Source: Dastarcus helophoroides
Taxonomy: Eukaryota > Arthropoda > Insecta > Coleoptera > Bothrideridae
Assembly (NCBI GenBank): GCA_028583605.1
Contig: CM053330.1
Location: 26,739,233 to 26,803,232, forward strand
DNA length: 64,000 bases
Direction: 5' to 3'
Shown here: positions 1 to 13,100 of the stretch, one piece after another
How the letters are laid out: each line of letters begins with the position of its first letter
Numbering within the stretch: the stretch's first letter is position 1
The notes under the pieces: model-generated
The model's input: the letters and a program-made list of their open reading frames with translations, nothing else
Databases searched by the model: none
Told to the model about the DNA's origin: nothing
Program-made: the position numbers and the translations under genes

Positions 1-1175
1 ACAACTAAATCTAAAGAAACTAAGAATTTTCGGGGGCATTGCATATCTACACATTCCTACACTACTGAAATTGTGGGAGGGAAATTTGAATCAAGAACAA
101 AGAAAAGGATTTTTGTCGGATATTGTCCTAATGATTAGCAATTGTGGTGTCCGACAAAGTAAAAAATTATCTATGGAAGCGACGTATTTGATGAATTTAA
201 AACTATTTTTGATTTTGTAGGAAATGGAGTTCATAAAACTCCAGCTGAGTATATTAGTGTATCCGACACAGAAGCTGTTGAAGAAAATGAATCAAAAATA
301 GAGACAAATGGGGTAATCAAAATTGAAAATGATGGAAGAAATGACACAGTGGAAACTGATAAGAAAAATGGGGAAACTGCACGGAAAAGTAATCGAGGAA
401 GAACACCTGCATATCTAGATGAATATACGACCTTGGCTCTAAGTGCACAAACTTTTGTGGAAGATGTTCCAGAGAATTTCCAAGTTATTGAGAAAAGAGA
501 GGACAAGAGTTATTGGTATTAAGCTCGAAAAGAAGAAATAAGATCTTTACAAAACAATAATACCTGGACCCTTGCGGAAACACCTCCGAGAAGAAAAATA
601 ATTAAAAATAAGTCGATCTTTAAAATAAAAAGAGATGAAGACGGAAACATAGACATGTACAAAACAAGGCTAGTTTCGAAAGGTTGTAAGCAAAGAAAAG
701 GCTTTGACTACAATCAGACTTATGCTCCCGTTGCTCGCTTAATAACTCTACAAGTATTACTTGCTGGAATTGACAAGAGCAAACTAGAATCTGTTCAACT
801 AGATGTGAAGAATGCATTTCTTCATGGGAAAGTCAAAGAAGAAATATATATAAAGCAAGTTGAAGGATTTGGGAAGAATCCGAACCTTGTTTGTAAATTA
901 AACAAATCTCTCTATGGTTTAAATCAAGGCCCTCGTTGCTTGGAATGGCCGATTTGATGATTTTCTAAGAAAAATTGATTTCAAACGTTCCGAATTCGAC
1001 ATGTATTTATACACGAATTTAACCGCAAATTTGAAACTTTATCTGTTACTTTATGTAGATGACATCATTCTTGCTGGGAACAATAATAACGAGTTGATTT
1101 AAGTTAAAGAAAACTTGAAAACCGAATTTAATATGACCGATATAGGAAAGCTTCGGTTATTTCTGGGCATATAAC
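1..1175 (+). pseudogene. Ty1/copia retrotransposon pol remnant
   Basis: The + strand reads as the end of a copia integrase region followed by reverse transcriptase. Visible motifs are KTRLVSKGCKQRKGFDYNQT-YAPVAR at about 660-735, QLDVKNAFLHG at 800-833 and the catalytic LYVDDIILAG at about 1050-1080. The frame is broken by stops (about 136, 521 and 1100) and by a frameshift near 938, after which the protein continues in another frame. Similarity fades after about 1170 (LFLGI then stop). No LTR was found, so the element is cut by the window edge and decayed. It is a dead copy. Confidence 0.88.
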
Positions 1176-1320
1176 CTGTTAAATTTAATTAGTGGAGTAG
1201 CTTTTAGGTAGGATGCTGGATTCTTTAATATATACAGATTGCTCAGAGAAACTTCTGAAACCTTTTATTGCATGACCAACTTTTTATTAATCTTAATTGA
1301 CATTGATATTGATATTACAA

Positions 1321-2662
1321 ACATAGAAAATATTTTTTTTATTTTATTTATTCGTGATACATAAAAGTAGGTTTACACATGTTAGAGAAATAATATGATA
1401 GCATTTTCTACAATAAAAAAAGCTAAAACTAACAAACAATAGTGAAACAATTAAAATACATAAAATAACTATAAAACAGCGCACAAAATTAAAACTTAGA
1501 AACAATCATCATTATTATTAAAAAGCAGAAATTCATTTATATTAAAAAACGCTTGTTGAATTAAGAATTTCTTTACTTTGTTTTTAAATTTTTTTTCACT
1601 GTACTGTCTTACTTGAGTCGGTAATTTATTAAGAAGGACAAAATATAGGTAATTAAGTGAATTATGACTTTTTTGAAGGCGATAGAAATCAAGCTTAAAC
1701 AGGTGAACATTTCGTGAATCCTAGTTATGAACATAATGCTGTAAAGTAACCCCCTGTTGGTTCTTAAAGGTATAAATAAGACAAAGTAGAATATGCAGAC
1801 ATGGAAAAGTCAACATGCCAAACTTTTTAAAGGCACATTTGCATTCTTGGCGATAACCCAATCCACCAACAATTCGGAATGCACGTCTTTGCAATTGAAA
1901 AATTCTAAATTTACCGGAAGAATTGCCCCAAGCAAGAATCGCGTAGGATAATAACGAGTGACATGGTCTGAAATATGCAACACGTAGTGTGTGCTCCGAA
2001 ATAATTGAAGACAGGTTCCTTAGAACGAAAATATTCTTGCAAAGCTTTGCTGCAACGTAATCTATATGATTGGTCCATGTTAATGTAGGATCTAGTAGTA
2101 CTCCAAGAAAGTTAGCCGTTTTCGGAGACTTTGGGTTAGTATCCAATTGCTGATTTTTAAGTGTGAATAACAATTTCTGCGATTTATCCAAGTTCATACA
2201 AAGTCGTTTAGCAGAGAACCAATCGAGTACTTTTTCCTGTGCGGTATGAGAATCTTGTTCAAGTTCTATGATATCGTCTTTTGTGGTAAGGATCGTACTA
2301 TCATCTGTATACAAAATAATTTGGAAAGGTTTTATAATTACAGGTAGATTATTTATAAAAATTAGAAACAATAAAGGTCCTAGTATGGAGCCTTGGGGAA
2401 CGCCAATTGACACCGGTTGTCTAGACGATTCACTTCCATTAATTTTAACCACTTGATATCTCTTTGAGAGGTAGGAATGAAGCAAATTAATACTATTGTG
2501 TTCAAAGTTATATATCTTTAGTTTCCTGATTAGTAAATCTCTATCTACACAATAAAATGCTCTACTTAGATCGAGGAACAGAAATATATTAAACTGACCC
2601 TTTTCGAAACAAGTGATACACATGTTAATAATTGAAACACAGAACTTGTCCCCTGAAACCAA
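1321..2662 (-). pseudogene. LINE reverse transcriptase fragment (CR1/Jockey-like)
   Basis: A 313-codon open stretch (1721-2662) shows RT blocks in order: FLDLSRAF (usually SKAFD), GVPQGSILGPLLFLIFINNL, YTDDSTI in place of the usual [FY]ADD, KSQKLLF and NFLGVLLD. Past the in-frame TAG at 1721-1723 the same frame goes on to about 1500 with a typical LINE C-terminus (LNKLPTQVRQYSEKKFKNKV). The only lesion in this part is therefore that amber codon. The 5' part is missing: the frame begins just before the first RT block, where a different repeat (2645-2727) abuts it. The low-coordinate end (1321-1500) is AT-rich and probably 3' UTR. Confidence 0.85.
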
Positions 2663-2727
2663 GAAAAATTAAAAAACACAACAAAGGTTGCTCTAACGCG
2701 TTTCGACAGCCAAGCTGTCATCTTCAG
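2645..2727 (-). repeat. Hammerhead-like repeat fragment (family d, copy 1)
   Basis: This 83-bp block is repeated at 33391-33473 with few changes. On the - strand it reads CTGAAGA, T, GACAGC-TTG-GCTGTC, GAAA, CGCG, TT: a hammerhead-like core with a 6-bp stem II and a palindromic stem III, but with one extra T after the core and no good stem I. Its sequence similarity with the second copy stops exactly after the CTGAAGA box. Confidence 0.55.
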
Positions 2728-2739
2728 TTTCTCTCTGTT

Positions 2740-4490
2740 TTCCTAAATTTTTGATTGATTTGTGTTAACATAAAAAAACACATGAAATTAAAAATTAAAA
2801 AAAAAAAGATCAATTTGGGAAGTCGAAATTTTTAAAAAGTATTTTTCTCATGGTTTTTACTTTTTTTATTTGTAAATTTTCTACAGCCTTGAAATTTCGT
2901 AAAAAGAAGTTGAATTACTTTTGTGAGAAAAAAAATCTAAATTTACTGAAACAGCAAATATCAAAGTTCGAAGTAAAAGATAAATTTTTCAGAAAAAGTC
3001 GAATTTTGAGAAAAAGCTAGAGATTTCGAAAAAATTAGGAAAAAAAAGATTTCGAAAAAAATTGAGAAAAGAAAGATTAAAAAAAAACTAATTTATCACA
3101 AGTTCTCAAAAAAAAGCAAAATTAAAAAAAAAAGGTCAAATTTCGACAATAGATTGAAACCCAGAACAAATTAAAAACGTGACATTTTTAGACAAATTTG
3201 AATTGTTTAAGCGATTGTAAAATATCAAAAAGAGAAATTGAAAAAATAAACTGGAAGCTTTAAAAAAATTGTCGAACTTTAAAAAAGTCAAAGTTTTCCA
3301 GAAAAGAAGAAAAAAGTCAAATTTTAGGAAAAATTTTAAGGAAAAAGTTACAATTTTAAGGAAAGCTCAAAATTTTGACAACTTTGCAATTTTTCAAAGA
3401 AATTTAAATTTTAAAAAGAAATTTGAATTTTCGAAAACAAGACGATTTAAAAAATCCAAATTTTGATGATAAATTTGAATTTTGAGAAAATTGGTAAAAT
3501 AATTTCGAAAGAAAAAAGAATGTCAATAAAACTTCTATTTCGAGAAAAGTATTGAATTTTAAAAAAAGATCAAAATTTCCCAGAGAAAGTCAAATTTAAG
3601 AAAAATATCAAATTTTGAGATTTGAAAATAGATGAATTTCTCTCGAAATAAAAGTTGACATTTCCAGAAAAAGCCTAATTTTGAAAAAAAGAGTAATCGA
3701 AAAAAATGAATTTGTTTTCCAAAGTAAAAAAATGCATTTTTCCAGATAAAGTTAAATTTTGAGAATAATTTTCGAATTTTGATAGAATTGGTAAATAATT
3801 TCGAAAGAAAAGACAATGTTGAACAACTTTCAGTTTCGAGAAAAATGTTAAACTCTAAAGAAAGGACAAATTTTAAGAAAAAATCGCAGCTTGCGTATAC
3901 AATAAAATGTCAAATTTTAAAAATCGAAATTTCGAAAAAACCAAATTTTGCAAAACAAGTCCAACTGTGTAGAAAATAAATAAAAGTTTAGATGTTTAGT
4001 AAAAGTCAATTTTGAGGATAATGCCAAATTTTGGTAAAAGGATGAATTTTAAAAGAATGTAGATAGTGCTAGAAAAAAGCCGCAATTTATAACAAGGCCA
4101 AAAAAATGTAATTTTAGAAAAAAAAGATCTAAATTTCGAAAAAAGAAAATTTTGAAAAAAGGTCGAGGTCTTCAAAAATTATTTTACTTAAGATCTCCAA
4201 TTACTTCAAATTTTTACTTTTTTTATTAGAAAATCGACAAAAGATGAATTTTTAAGAAATAAGTCGAATTTTTCAGTAAGTCGAATTAGAAAAAAATAAT
4301 CATTTTCACAAATTGTCGAGTTTTGAGAAGAAAGGAAGATTTAGGGTAAAAGTCTCATTTTAGGATCAAAATAGATATTAAAAAAGAAGACTAATATAGA
4401 CAAGAATAATATAGAGAAGAGTCAAAAAAAGTCGAAATTCCAAAAAAAGGCAAATTTTGAAGTAAACGTCTAAATTTTGAGAAATAAAAG
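2740..4490. repeat. Degenerate A-rich low-complexity tract
   Basis: About 1.75 kb of irregular words such as GAAAAAGTCAAATTTTGAG and AAATTTCGAAAAAA, without coding logic. Short open frames here (3269-3466, 3559-3816, 3779-3979) have Lys/Asn/Phe-biased translations set by base composition and are not genes. Confidence 0.7.
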
Positions 4491-5325
4491 GTCTTTTGTG
4501 CTAAATATATTATCGTCTGACTACACGACTTAAAGGGGTCTCTCCCTGTCTTATATCTTGTCTGATTTATCTGATTTAATGTTAATGTAAAATGTAAAAT
4601 CAGAAATAAAAATTTGTGGCTTTTTGAAATTCACGAAATCAATAATCCAATATGGCTCTTATAAGAAGAAAAAAAAAACTGATGATCGCCTTAGTTGAAC
4701 ACTTAGAGACCTAAATAAAAGTAACATTACCATTGAAATAAAATAGAAGCATAGATGATTCATTTTTAAATGTTAAATTTCATAAAATTATCTTTATAAA
4801 CAAATGAGTTATTTCAAAAAATAAAAATGAGCAGTTTTTAGTTTTTTTTCAAAATATTTTGGGAACCAGTTAAGATATTTTAAATCTCTTTTAAAAAAAA
4901 TATTAGTAACAAAATTAGACAACCCTTTTGTAATATAACCAACTTTGAGTTTTTAACTTATTTAACACCGGCATATGACTTTTCGCAAGTTCTAGTTTTA
5001 TCCACTTTGGAAGAATTATTTGGTTAATTTTGAAATTTTTTACCATAACAAATTTGTTTTTACAAGCCTTTTGAAAGAAAAATGTTAACACAAACAAATC
5101 ATTAATCCAAGGGATGAATACTTACTGAGCGCATATCGAATACGAGCTTTGCTTTAATTCAGCATTGTAACGTAGCAAGATTCATGTTAGAATTGTTACA
5201 TTACAATGCGAATGCTTCCGGCGAACATTTATCCTAATGTGCTATTCTAGCACTAATTAAGTTATTTGCAGAATCGGAATCGTTTAGTTTAAAATACCTA
5301 CTAATTACAAATGGTTTATTTTTAG
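4491..5325 (+). other. BBS4 intron sequence, nothing recognised
   Basis: AT-rich DNA before exon a. No coding signal or clear repeat was seen apart from short A/T runs. Confidence 0.6.
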
Positions 5326-5438
5326 GGAGTAATATTTCGCCAAGAAGGAAAAATTCAGGAAGCGCTCGAATCTTTTCAGACATGTCTCAGATTGAATCCC
5401 AACAATGCGGACAACATTCGAGAAGTGGGAAGATGCTT
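5326..5438 (+). CDS. BBS4: BBS4 exon a (TPR)
   Basis: The acceptor is TTTTTAG ending at 5325 and the donor is GTAAGT at 5439. The frame opens with GVIFRQEGKIQEALESFQTC and continues to VGRC plus two bases of a Leu codon finished in the next exon. It reads as the helix A/B pair of one TPR followed by the start of the next. It is the most 5' exon of the gene visible; the upstream exons must lie before the window, since nothing in 1-5325 reads as TPR. Confidence 0.9.
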
Positions 5439-6371
5439 GTAAGTTTGTTATTAAATTTTAATTAAGCCACGTCAGCCTCCACAAGCAACAAAAGTTTTAA
5501 ATTGAAAAAGTAAAAGTATTTTGAACTGGGACAATTTCTAACTCCATTATAAATATTAGCAGAGTTTATTAAGAATTGATGATTAGAGAGTTGTTTGTCA
5601 CGGGTTATAAATGGTATTTGGTCAAGTTGTTTGAGAAATCACTTGATTCATGAAAATGCTCGATGAGCGAAAGGGGAAATTACAAAATTTAAATTTACTG
5701 CAGCCGTGGAAAGGATAAATTCTCCTGCGGGTTATAAAATCATCAATTTACAGCGTGTCTCTGAGGGAACACTTTATTTCCTGTAGAACGTAAATTGGCT
5801 TGGAGCAGCCCAAAATTTTTGTTGCAAGTTGAAGATATGTCGATCACAATTACCCAGATTTAACGTTTTATCTTTGTTTAATCACAAAGTGCCAAAGCGC
5901 TTAACTTGGATCTAAATATATCGATATCAGATGTTGCAGTAGAACACACTTAATAATTTTATGTTGAAACAAACTTTTTCACTTTTGTATTTATTTAAAG
6001 GAAGTTGCGGAAAGTTCTCTTTAGATTAGAAGCCTTTGAATGATTTTATATAAGTTCACGGAAATGCCTTAAAAGAGAATGTATAGAAGGCCGTAATGGA
6101 ATACACGGTCTGAGTACACAAAATTTGAAGTAAATTAAAGTTTTATTAAGCCTTTCGCCAATAAAGTCTCATATTTTAATCTGTGTACACATGCTTTAAA
6201 AATTCGTTGCAATTTTTCTGAATTTGTTTGAAATACCGCTTACTCTGACGGTGTCCCATTACGATGCAAATTGCTTTTTGTTAAAGTTAATATGATATAA
6301 AAGGATTCCTTGACAAAGCACACACATACACATCGCCCTTAATACGCATGTTTGTACTTTTTTTCTTTTAG
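5439..6371 (+). other. BBS4 intron between exons a and b
   Basis: A 933-bp intron, the only small one in the window, bounded by GTAAGT and TTTTAG. No repeat element was identified in it. Confidence 0.8.
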
Positions 6372-6466
6372 ATACGATATGAGAAGATACACATTAGCTT
6401 TGGATGCTTATTTGGAAGCTGAAAGTCTGTCTAAATGCCCAGACTGGCAAATATATCACGACATTG
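6372..6466 (+). CDS. BBS4: BBS4 exon b (TPR)
   Basis: The acceptor is TTTTCTTTTAG ending at 6371 and the donor GTAAGG at 6467. The first base completes the Leu codon of exon a. The translation YDMRRYTLALDAYLEAESLS then DWQIYHDI is a TPR, with the W-x-I-x-H-x-I/L-G pattern found at this point in BBS4. It ends one base into a Gly codon that exon c completes (HDIG-QCL). Confidence 0.9.
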
Positions 6467-6757
6467 GTAAGGATTCTTTATGTTCTTTTTTACTCTCAGT
6501 TTTTACAAAAGTAATTGCAAGCTTTAGCTGCCCTTGTACGCCTTTAATCTCTTTAGGGTTTTTATTGACTGCGTTTACTTTAAAAGAGCTTTGGCTGAAT
6601 AACGCCCCCCCTCGAAAAAAAGGGTTTTAGTCGTAATCTGATTTTAAAAGATTACGTCCATAAGATTTTATATTTCGGGGAGCAGCGCTCGCTCTTCAAT
6701 ATTAGTATTTTTTTAATTAGTCTCAACAAACACATTGCACAGATTAAAAATCTGTAG

Positions 6758-6850
6758 AGCAGGGTTTCTTAACCGTTTTGTAGTCGCGGACTTTTTAAAA
6801 TTTCGGAAACACCACGGAGCCCTTTACGTGAGATTTCGTTTAGGAGAAAT
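6758..6850. repeat. Possible hAT terminal fragment
   Basis: CAGGGTTTCTTAACCGTTTT followed by GCGGAC resembles the ends of many insect hAT elements (CAG-G-TTTCTCAACC then 'the ... colour/pale' G+C-rich text). No partner terminus or target duplication was found, so this is tentative. Confidence 0.35.
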
Positions 6851-6939
6851 CACTTTGAAAAATTGATGGATCAAAAAGGCAAACTAGAAAAACTTCCGGC
6901 TGAGTATATGTATATTTTCGCTTACGATAAAAACAGAAA

Positions 6940-7645
6940 CTTTCGAAAACGTTTCAAAAATGTCGACATTTCTAAAAGTCAAATTTAAAACAAAAGTCGC
7001 AATTCCTAGACTAAGTAGAATTTAAAGAAAACACACCCAATTTCTAAAAATATTTCTGTCAGATTTTTTACTTCGATTTAAATTTTGACATATGTAATGT
7101 TGAAATGTAAAAGAAATTTTTTCTCGAAATTTCGTAAAAATATTCTCAGAATTTTTAGATTTTTATTAAAATTTTAATCTATTTCTTGAAAAATAAACGC
7201 ATTCTCAGCCTAAATTTGGAGAAAAAGCGCAATTCTAGGCAAAAATTTCTTGAAACTTCGAGGAAAAGACGGATTAGCAGAAACAAGTTGAAATCTCCTT
7301 AAAGCTAAATAAAAAAAAAATCAGAAAAAGCCTAATATTGCAAAAAATATAGATTTAAAAAACCGTTTTTTTAAAACAATGTTGTCGAAAACATTCAACA
7401 TTTTGAAGATATAGTCCGATTTTGAGAGGAAAAAGCAGAATTTTGAGTATAAAGCCGCAATTTGGAAAAAATAGAGAAAGATGAAAGATCGGAATTTTTA
7501 GAAAATCAGGTATAAAATGAAAACGTACCTTTTTAGAAAAAGTCGAAAAATGTTAAAATATCAAAAAATGTTGAAATTTCCAAAAGTAGAATTTTGTGAA
7601 AAAACACGAAATTTTTTAAAAAAGATCTAGTTAAAAAAAATCACA
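6940..7645. repeat. Degenerate A-rich low-complexity tract
   Basis: Same type of AAATTTTGAG/GAAAAAGTCG word salad as at 2.7-4.5 kb. No coding signal. Confidence 0.65.
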
Positions 7646-7661
7646 TTCTCACACACATTCA

Positions 7662-9119
7662 CGGGGTGTTTTTTTAGTTGGGAGGTTACCTTTATATGGA
7701 GTACTACTTATTATAAAGGCAAACTGATTTTGTCGATGGGGCTAAACTATCTTCTAAAAATATTTTTAATTTCCCCCCACTACCGGTTATACCGGAAGTA
7801 GACATCAACCTTCTTACTATATATTTTTTAATCATTTTTGAATCCTTCACTTAAAAAGAAGAAAAAAATTGTATTACTTATTTTTTAAAATTTTGTGTCG
7901 TTACAGAGGTATTTTACATAAATCTCAAAATAAAAACAATTAAACATCTCTTTTTTGTTCAAGTAGGAAATTAACTGTAGGCAATAAAAGCTTAAAGAAT
8001 TAATCATAATAAGTAATAGGAAAATAAAATAATTGACAAAAAATTTACATCAAGAACAAGGACGGTCTTCTGTTTCAATACATTTAAAGGCATATTTTAA
8101 GATTTCGAACTGTGCAACCTTTTTAAGCACATCCGATTGTTCGTAGCATTATGCTCGTCATGCAGTAGTCGATTTTTATTTTAAAATTTAACGCTTACAA
8201 ATCCTGAGTTCTAATTTAACAGCATAACAGTTAAAGGACAAATTTTCTTGAACATTTGTTGTTCATTTTCATTACTCCAAAAATGAGAAGTGTGTTTAAC
8301 AAACCATTTTTACGAAACTTACATTTGTGGCTCCCTAAACATTTTTCAAAAGGTATTCTAACAATTAACCAAAAATTTATTTGTCTTGTACGGTTATCTT
8401 TTAAATGTTATTTAGCCTAAAATTTTTAGGCCCTGTGGTTATGTTTTTTTTGAAAATGTTGTTGTCTACTACCAAGTTGCTACTAGAAAAAAAAAAGATA
8501 TATTTTTTTTTATTTTGAATTATATCTCTGTAACGGTGCAGAATTAAAAAAAAATAGTCATTTAACTTTTTTCTTTTTTTTACGTGATGAATTCAAAAAT
8601 GATTAAAAAACGCATAGTTCCCATTTAAAAAAACAGAGTTTTTTTAAATAAAACAAAAACAATAAGGATCATAAAATTTTCATCACCCTGTGTAATAAAT
8701 GTAAAATCTGATTACATTATTATAGTCTCCATAATACTCCATGACTTTGACCAAAATTTCATGTTTTTACTGCAAATAATAAAAAAGATACAAAGAGTCA
8801 AAATAACCCTCTTTTCTGTCATTTTTTTTCGAAAAATTGAAATGTCTTTAAAACTATCAAAGGTAGCAATAAACATGTATACATAAACTCACCTTATTTT
8901 TTTACATAAAATCCAAATAAAATATAAATTTTGGGAGTTGCCATTTAAAATAAGAAAGTTAATGTCTACTTCCGGTATAACCGGCAGTGAAGGGAAGTTG
9001 AAAATAATTTTAACAGGTAGTTTAGCTTCGATTAGCCCCATCGACAAAGTCAGTTTACCTTTATAATAAGTGATACTCCATACCTCCCACACACCTCCCA
9101 ACTAAAAAAAACCACCCAG
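7662..9119. mobile_element. Long-TIR TA-type element, family A copy 1
   Basis: The ends are inverted copies: GGGGTGTTTTTTTAGTTGGG at the left and its complement at the right (9100-9119), followed by TA. The inverted arms include the text around 'TATAAAGGCAAACTGA'. Compared with copy 2 (16828-18655), the left arm lacks about 350 bp of its inner part (junction near 7830), while the middle (7850-8650) and the right arm are retained. No transposase is encoded; the open frame at 8889-9101 lies wholly inside the arm. It is a non-autonomous DNA element, class unknown, possibly Tc1/mariner-like by its TA target. Confidence 0.75.
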
Positions 9120-9135
9120 TATATGTCTCTAAAAT

Positions 9136-9520
9136 GGTTATTCCTTTATTAGGGTTCCGTACTTCAGCCCTTATAATCCCACTTTCATGTCCGCCCGTCC
9201 GTCAGTCACACAGGTTTTCCATGAAAACTATGTAACGTAGAAATTTGAAATTTAGCGCAGCGTTAGTTCTCACAACCACGCAAATACCGCCAGCCAACTA
9301 TTTGAAAAAGAAAATATTTTATAATCAAACGGGGTGGGATGGACTGGCTTCAAATTTTGTGGCGGTCAACTTGAGTCAACGGGCCCTAGCTTGGGGGTTA
9401 CTGTTCTATTATAATGTTGTACAATCCAACCTTAAGTCTAGTTCACGTACTGAAAATTCTACAGTACTCTATAAACAATATAGTAGAAGGTTGGTGGAAA
9501 GTTGAGTGCAGGGGTAAATA
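9136..9520. repeat. Interspersed repeat with GGGTTCCGTAC start
   Basis: The motif TTAGGGTTCCGTAC followed by a CCGCCCGTCCGTCAGTC stretch is a known type of insect interspersed repeat, more GC-rich than its surroundings. No partner copy is present in the window, so boundaries are guesses. Confidence 0.4.
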
Positions 9521-9589
9521 ATTTGAATAGCAGAAGAACGAAAAAAATTATTTTACTTTTGATGACAAAAAAAAACTAGGTTTACTTTG

Positions 9590-9905
9590 TAATTTTCGGT
9601 TAGATGACTTAAAGAAATGGTAGAACTTTCAGTTTTTATTGTAAATTTCGCCCTTTTTCAAAAATGAGGTTTTTCAAATGTTGAAAATTCTGACTTTTTT
9701 TTTGATAAATTTAAGTTTATTGAAAATTTAGGATTTTCAAAAAAATTCGATCTATTTTGAAAATTTCGATTTTATTTGAAACTTTCGAAATTTTAAAATA
9801 TCCACTTTTTTCAACATTTCAACCTTTTATAGAAATTGTTACTTTGAAAATTTCGACTTTCAAAATTTCGGATTTTTCTTCAAATTATGACTTTTTTGAA
9901 AATCC
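9590..9905. repeat. Degenerate T-rich low-complexity tract
   Basis: Repeated TTTTGAAAATTTCGACTTT-like words; the complement of the A-rich tracts elsewhere in the window. Confidence 0.6.
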
Positions 9906-10156
9906 CTTGTGGCTTTTTTTATACAGTGTGGAATAGCCAAATGGAATAAATTCAATATTCCAGTTATTGTAGATGCAATCTCCTTCGACTTACCGTTTCA
10001 ACCCCTAATTTTTTTAAGTAGAAGTAGGGGTTGGTATACTTCATTTGAAAGGTCTTTTCATTGTCTATTCAAAAATGTCATGGTTGCTACATTTATTTAA
10101 AAAATAAAGGAAAAAATAATTTATCAACTAGATGACATTTTTTACAGTAATAACTA

Positions 10157-13100
10157 GGGTAGATGTACCGTTTGTGGCCACTGTTCCGTTTGTGGCCAGT
10201 CTGAGATGTATAGGGATATATTATATATATTATTTTATTATAGCATTTTATAGTGTATTTATAGGGTTTTTGTGTGTGTTGGCTACGCTGTAAACTTTTC
10301 CCTATACTGATTGAAAGTATAGTTTGAGTGATTATTAAAAAAATATCTGGACGCGTGGTGTATCTCACCAAATTATAACTAATTCTTATAAGAATCTCGA
10401 GAAAGGCCTGGTAAGTAAATTAATCATAATTATTGCAAATCTTAATATTCTTTAAAATTTTAAGCTCTATAGTAGCTAGATAACGTAATAGTATGTTAAA
10501 AAAAATTAATTTACTTATAATAACCTCAAATACTAACAAAATATCCCATGGCCATAAGTGGAACAATAAAAACATGTGATTGCTATTTGTGGCCATACCA
10601 TGGCCACAAATGGTGCATACACTATCCAGTTTTGGCCATAATTTTTACTCATTTAATGTATTTTGCTGCCCAACTGTATGTTATTTAATAATTAATATTC
10701 AAACAATTAAGATAATATTTCGAAATAGAGACTGGAAAAGAAACGTAGTGTTGAAAGATTATTTTTTATCTGTTGCAGGTTAAAATGCCATCAAGGAAAA
10801 ATCAGAAGCCCGTTGAAAAAATTCCAAAATCAACAAAAACTGGTATTCAAAAGGAAAAATCTAAAAGGACATTTTTTAATTACTCAGAAACTGACTTACA
10901 AAAAGCTTTGGAATTAGTGAAGAATGGTTGTGCTATTGCAACGGCGTGTAATCAATATAAAGTCCCAAGAACTACATTACGTAGTAAACTTCGAGGCAAA
11001 GTACCAGAAACTACAGGTCGAGTAGGACCTGAGTCTATACTTGGCCGTCATATTGAAGAAAAATTAGAAGAATGGCTATTAGGAACCAGCAGAATGGGTT
11101 TTCCTATAAATAGAGATTTCTTAATTCATTCAGTGAAACAATTAGTCGACGCAGAAGGTTTAAAAAATCCTTTTAAAAATAATATCCCGGGAAGAAAGTG
11201 GTTTGAAGGATTTCTTAAGAGGCATCCACGTGTGGGTCAAAAAAGGGCTGAACACCTCTGTAAGGCTCGAGCCATCGTCACTGAATCTGGTATACGGTCA
11301 TGGTTCTCTCATATAGCTGAAGAACTGGGAGAAAATATTAAAATCCTTGATGATCCTCGACGAGTATTCGACATGGACGAGACGGCAGTTCATTTATCAC
11401 CAAAAGGTGGTCTTGTTTTAGCAGAAAGGGGAAAAGCTGTGTATGATGTTGCTGGAAACGAAAAAGAAAATGTTACTACACTTTTTAATGTAAACGCTGC
11501 CGGAGAATTTGCACCATCACTGACAATTTTCAAGTATGAGCGACTACCTAAGATTTGCGTTGACTCGGCACCCAAAGGTTGGGGGATAGGAAAATCCGAG
11601 AATGGGTGGATGACTAGTGAATCTTTCTACGAATATTTCACGAATGTTTTCTATCCATTCCTGCTTGAACGCAAAATTCAACTTCCTGTGATAGTTTTCT
11701 TGGATGGCCATGTTTCTCATATGTCCATTCATCTGAGTAAATTTTGTAAGGATAAACAGATTATCCTGTGCTGTTTTCCACCTCACTCCACGCATATTTT
11801 ACAACCATTGGACGTTTCTTTTTTTTCCTTTGAAGCAAAGATGGAAAAATTTGATAAGAAACTGGCGTATACAAAATGATGGTGTTGATGTTCAGAAACA
11901 TAACGTTCCAGCTTTTTTATCTAAACTTATTACTGAAGAAGATTTTACGACTGTCATGAAGAATGGATTTAAAGCTTGCGGTTTATGTCCGTTTAATGCG
12001 AATTCAGTTGACTATAGCAAGTGTGTCGAAATGAAAGATCGAGAAAACAATCAAAATATTTCTAATGAAATAAATTCGCAAAGAACCATGCAGCAAGCCT
12101 TATCTCATCAAGAATACATCGAGAGTAAAATAAATCCTGAGCTATTACAACGATTCAAAAATGCCAAAGCTACAGGTATTGATTGGGAAACTGGTGATAA
12201 ACACGAGTCATTGTACAATTTTTGGGCCTAGGCTGTTGAAGATGACAAACCGGAAAATGAATTGCAATCCCCACTTTGTCATCCTCTAGTTCCTGAAAAT
12301 CCTTCTCCTTTGGCTTCTCATAATGATAATGTTTTCGAATTTCCTTTTCCTGAGTTTGATGCGTCTAATCTTCATGAAGGTGAGTAAAATTGAAAAAACA
12401 GTTAAAAAATAATCTCCCAATGTTGAATTTATTTCAGTGATCTATTCTTTGGATAATTTATAAATTTTTAAATTATATTTTTATTTGATATTTTTTTTTG
12501 CACTTTTTTAGTCGATGAACTGTTGGATTCCTATCCTTCTGATACTCTTAACCAAATTACCGACTGTGAAGTACCTCTTGCGATTGAATTTCCTATCCTC
12601 GTAGATAATCATAAAAACCCGAATATTGTAATCCCTCCTAGTGATGAAGTTATTCAAGAACCTGTTGTTATGGAAGGTATTATAGAGCCTGTAGTTGAGG
12701 ACGTTAGTACAACTAATGTTTCTCATTTGAACAGTATTTCAATGCGTCGAAAGTCTTTGGACGAAGTTATTGATGGAATTTGTATGTGGCCTAAAAAGAA
12801 GACTACGACACGAAAACGTAAGGTAGAACATTTATCTTCCGTAATCACAGCTGACAAGTGGATCGAACTAATGGAAGCTAAAGAGAATGAGAAAAGCGCA
12901 GAAGAAGAAAGAAAGAAGCTTAAAAAAATCGAAAGAGAAGAAAAAAAAGAGCTTAAAAAAATCGAAAGGGAAGAAAATAGGGAAAGAAGAAAAAAAATTA
13001 AAGAAGAAAAATTGGAAGAAAAAGCTAAGAAAAAATTAGCCCCAAAAAAATCAGTTAAACCGCGCAAAAATGCTAAAAAAATTGATGATTTTATGTGTAT

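Noticed and set aside
3269..3979. Lys- and Phe-rich short proteins
   Set aside because: Composition artefacts of low-complexity A/T-rich DNA.
12723..13067. Ser/Phe-rich protein on the - strand
   Set aside because: Antisense shadow of the Lys/Glu-rich coiled-coil exon of the pogo-like transposase.
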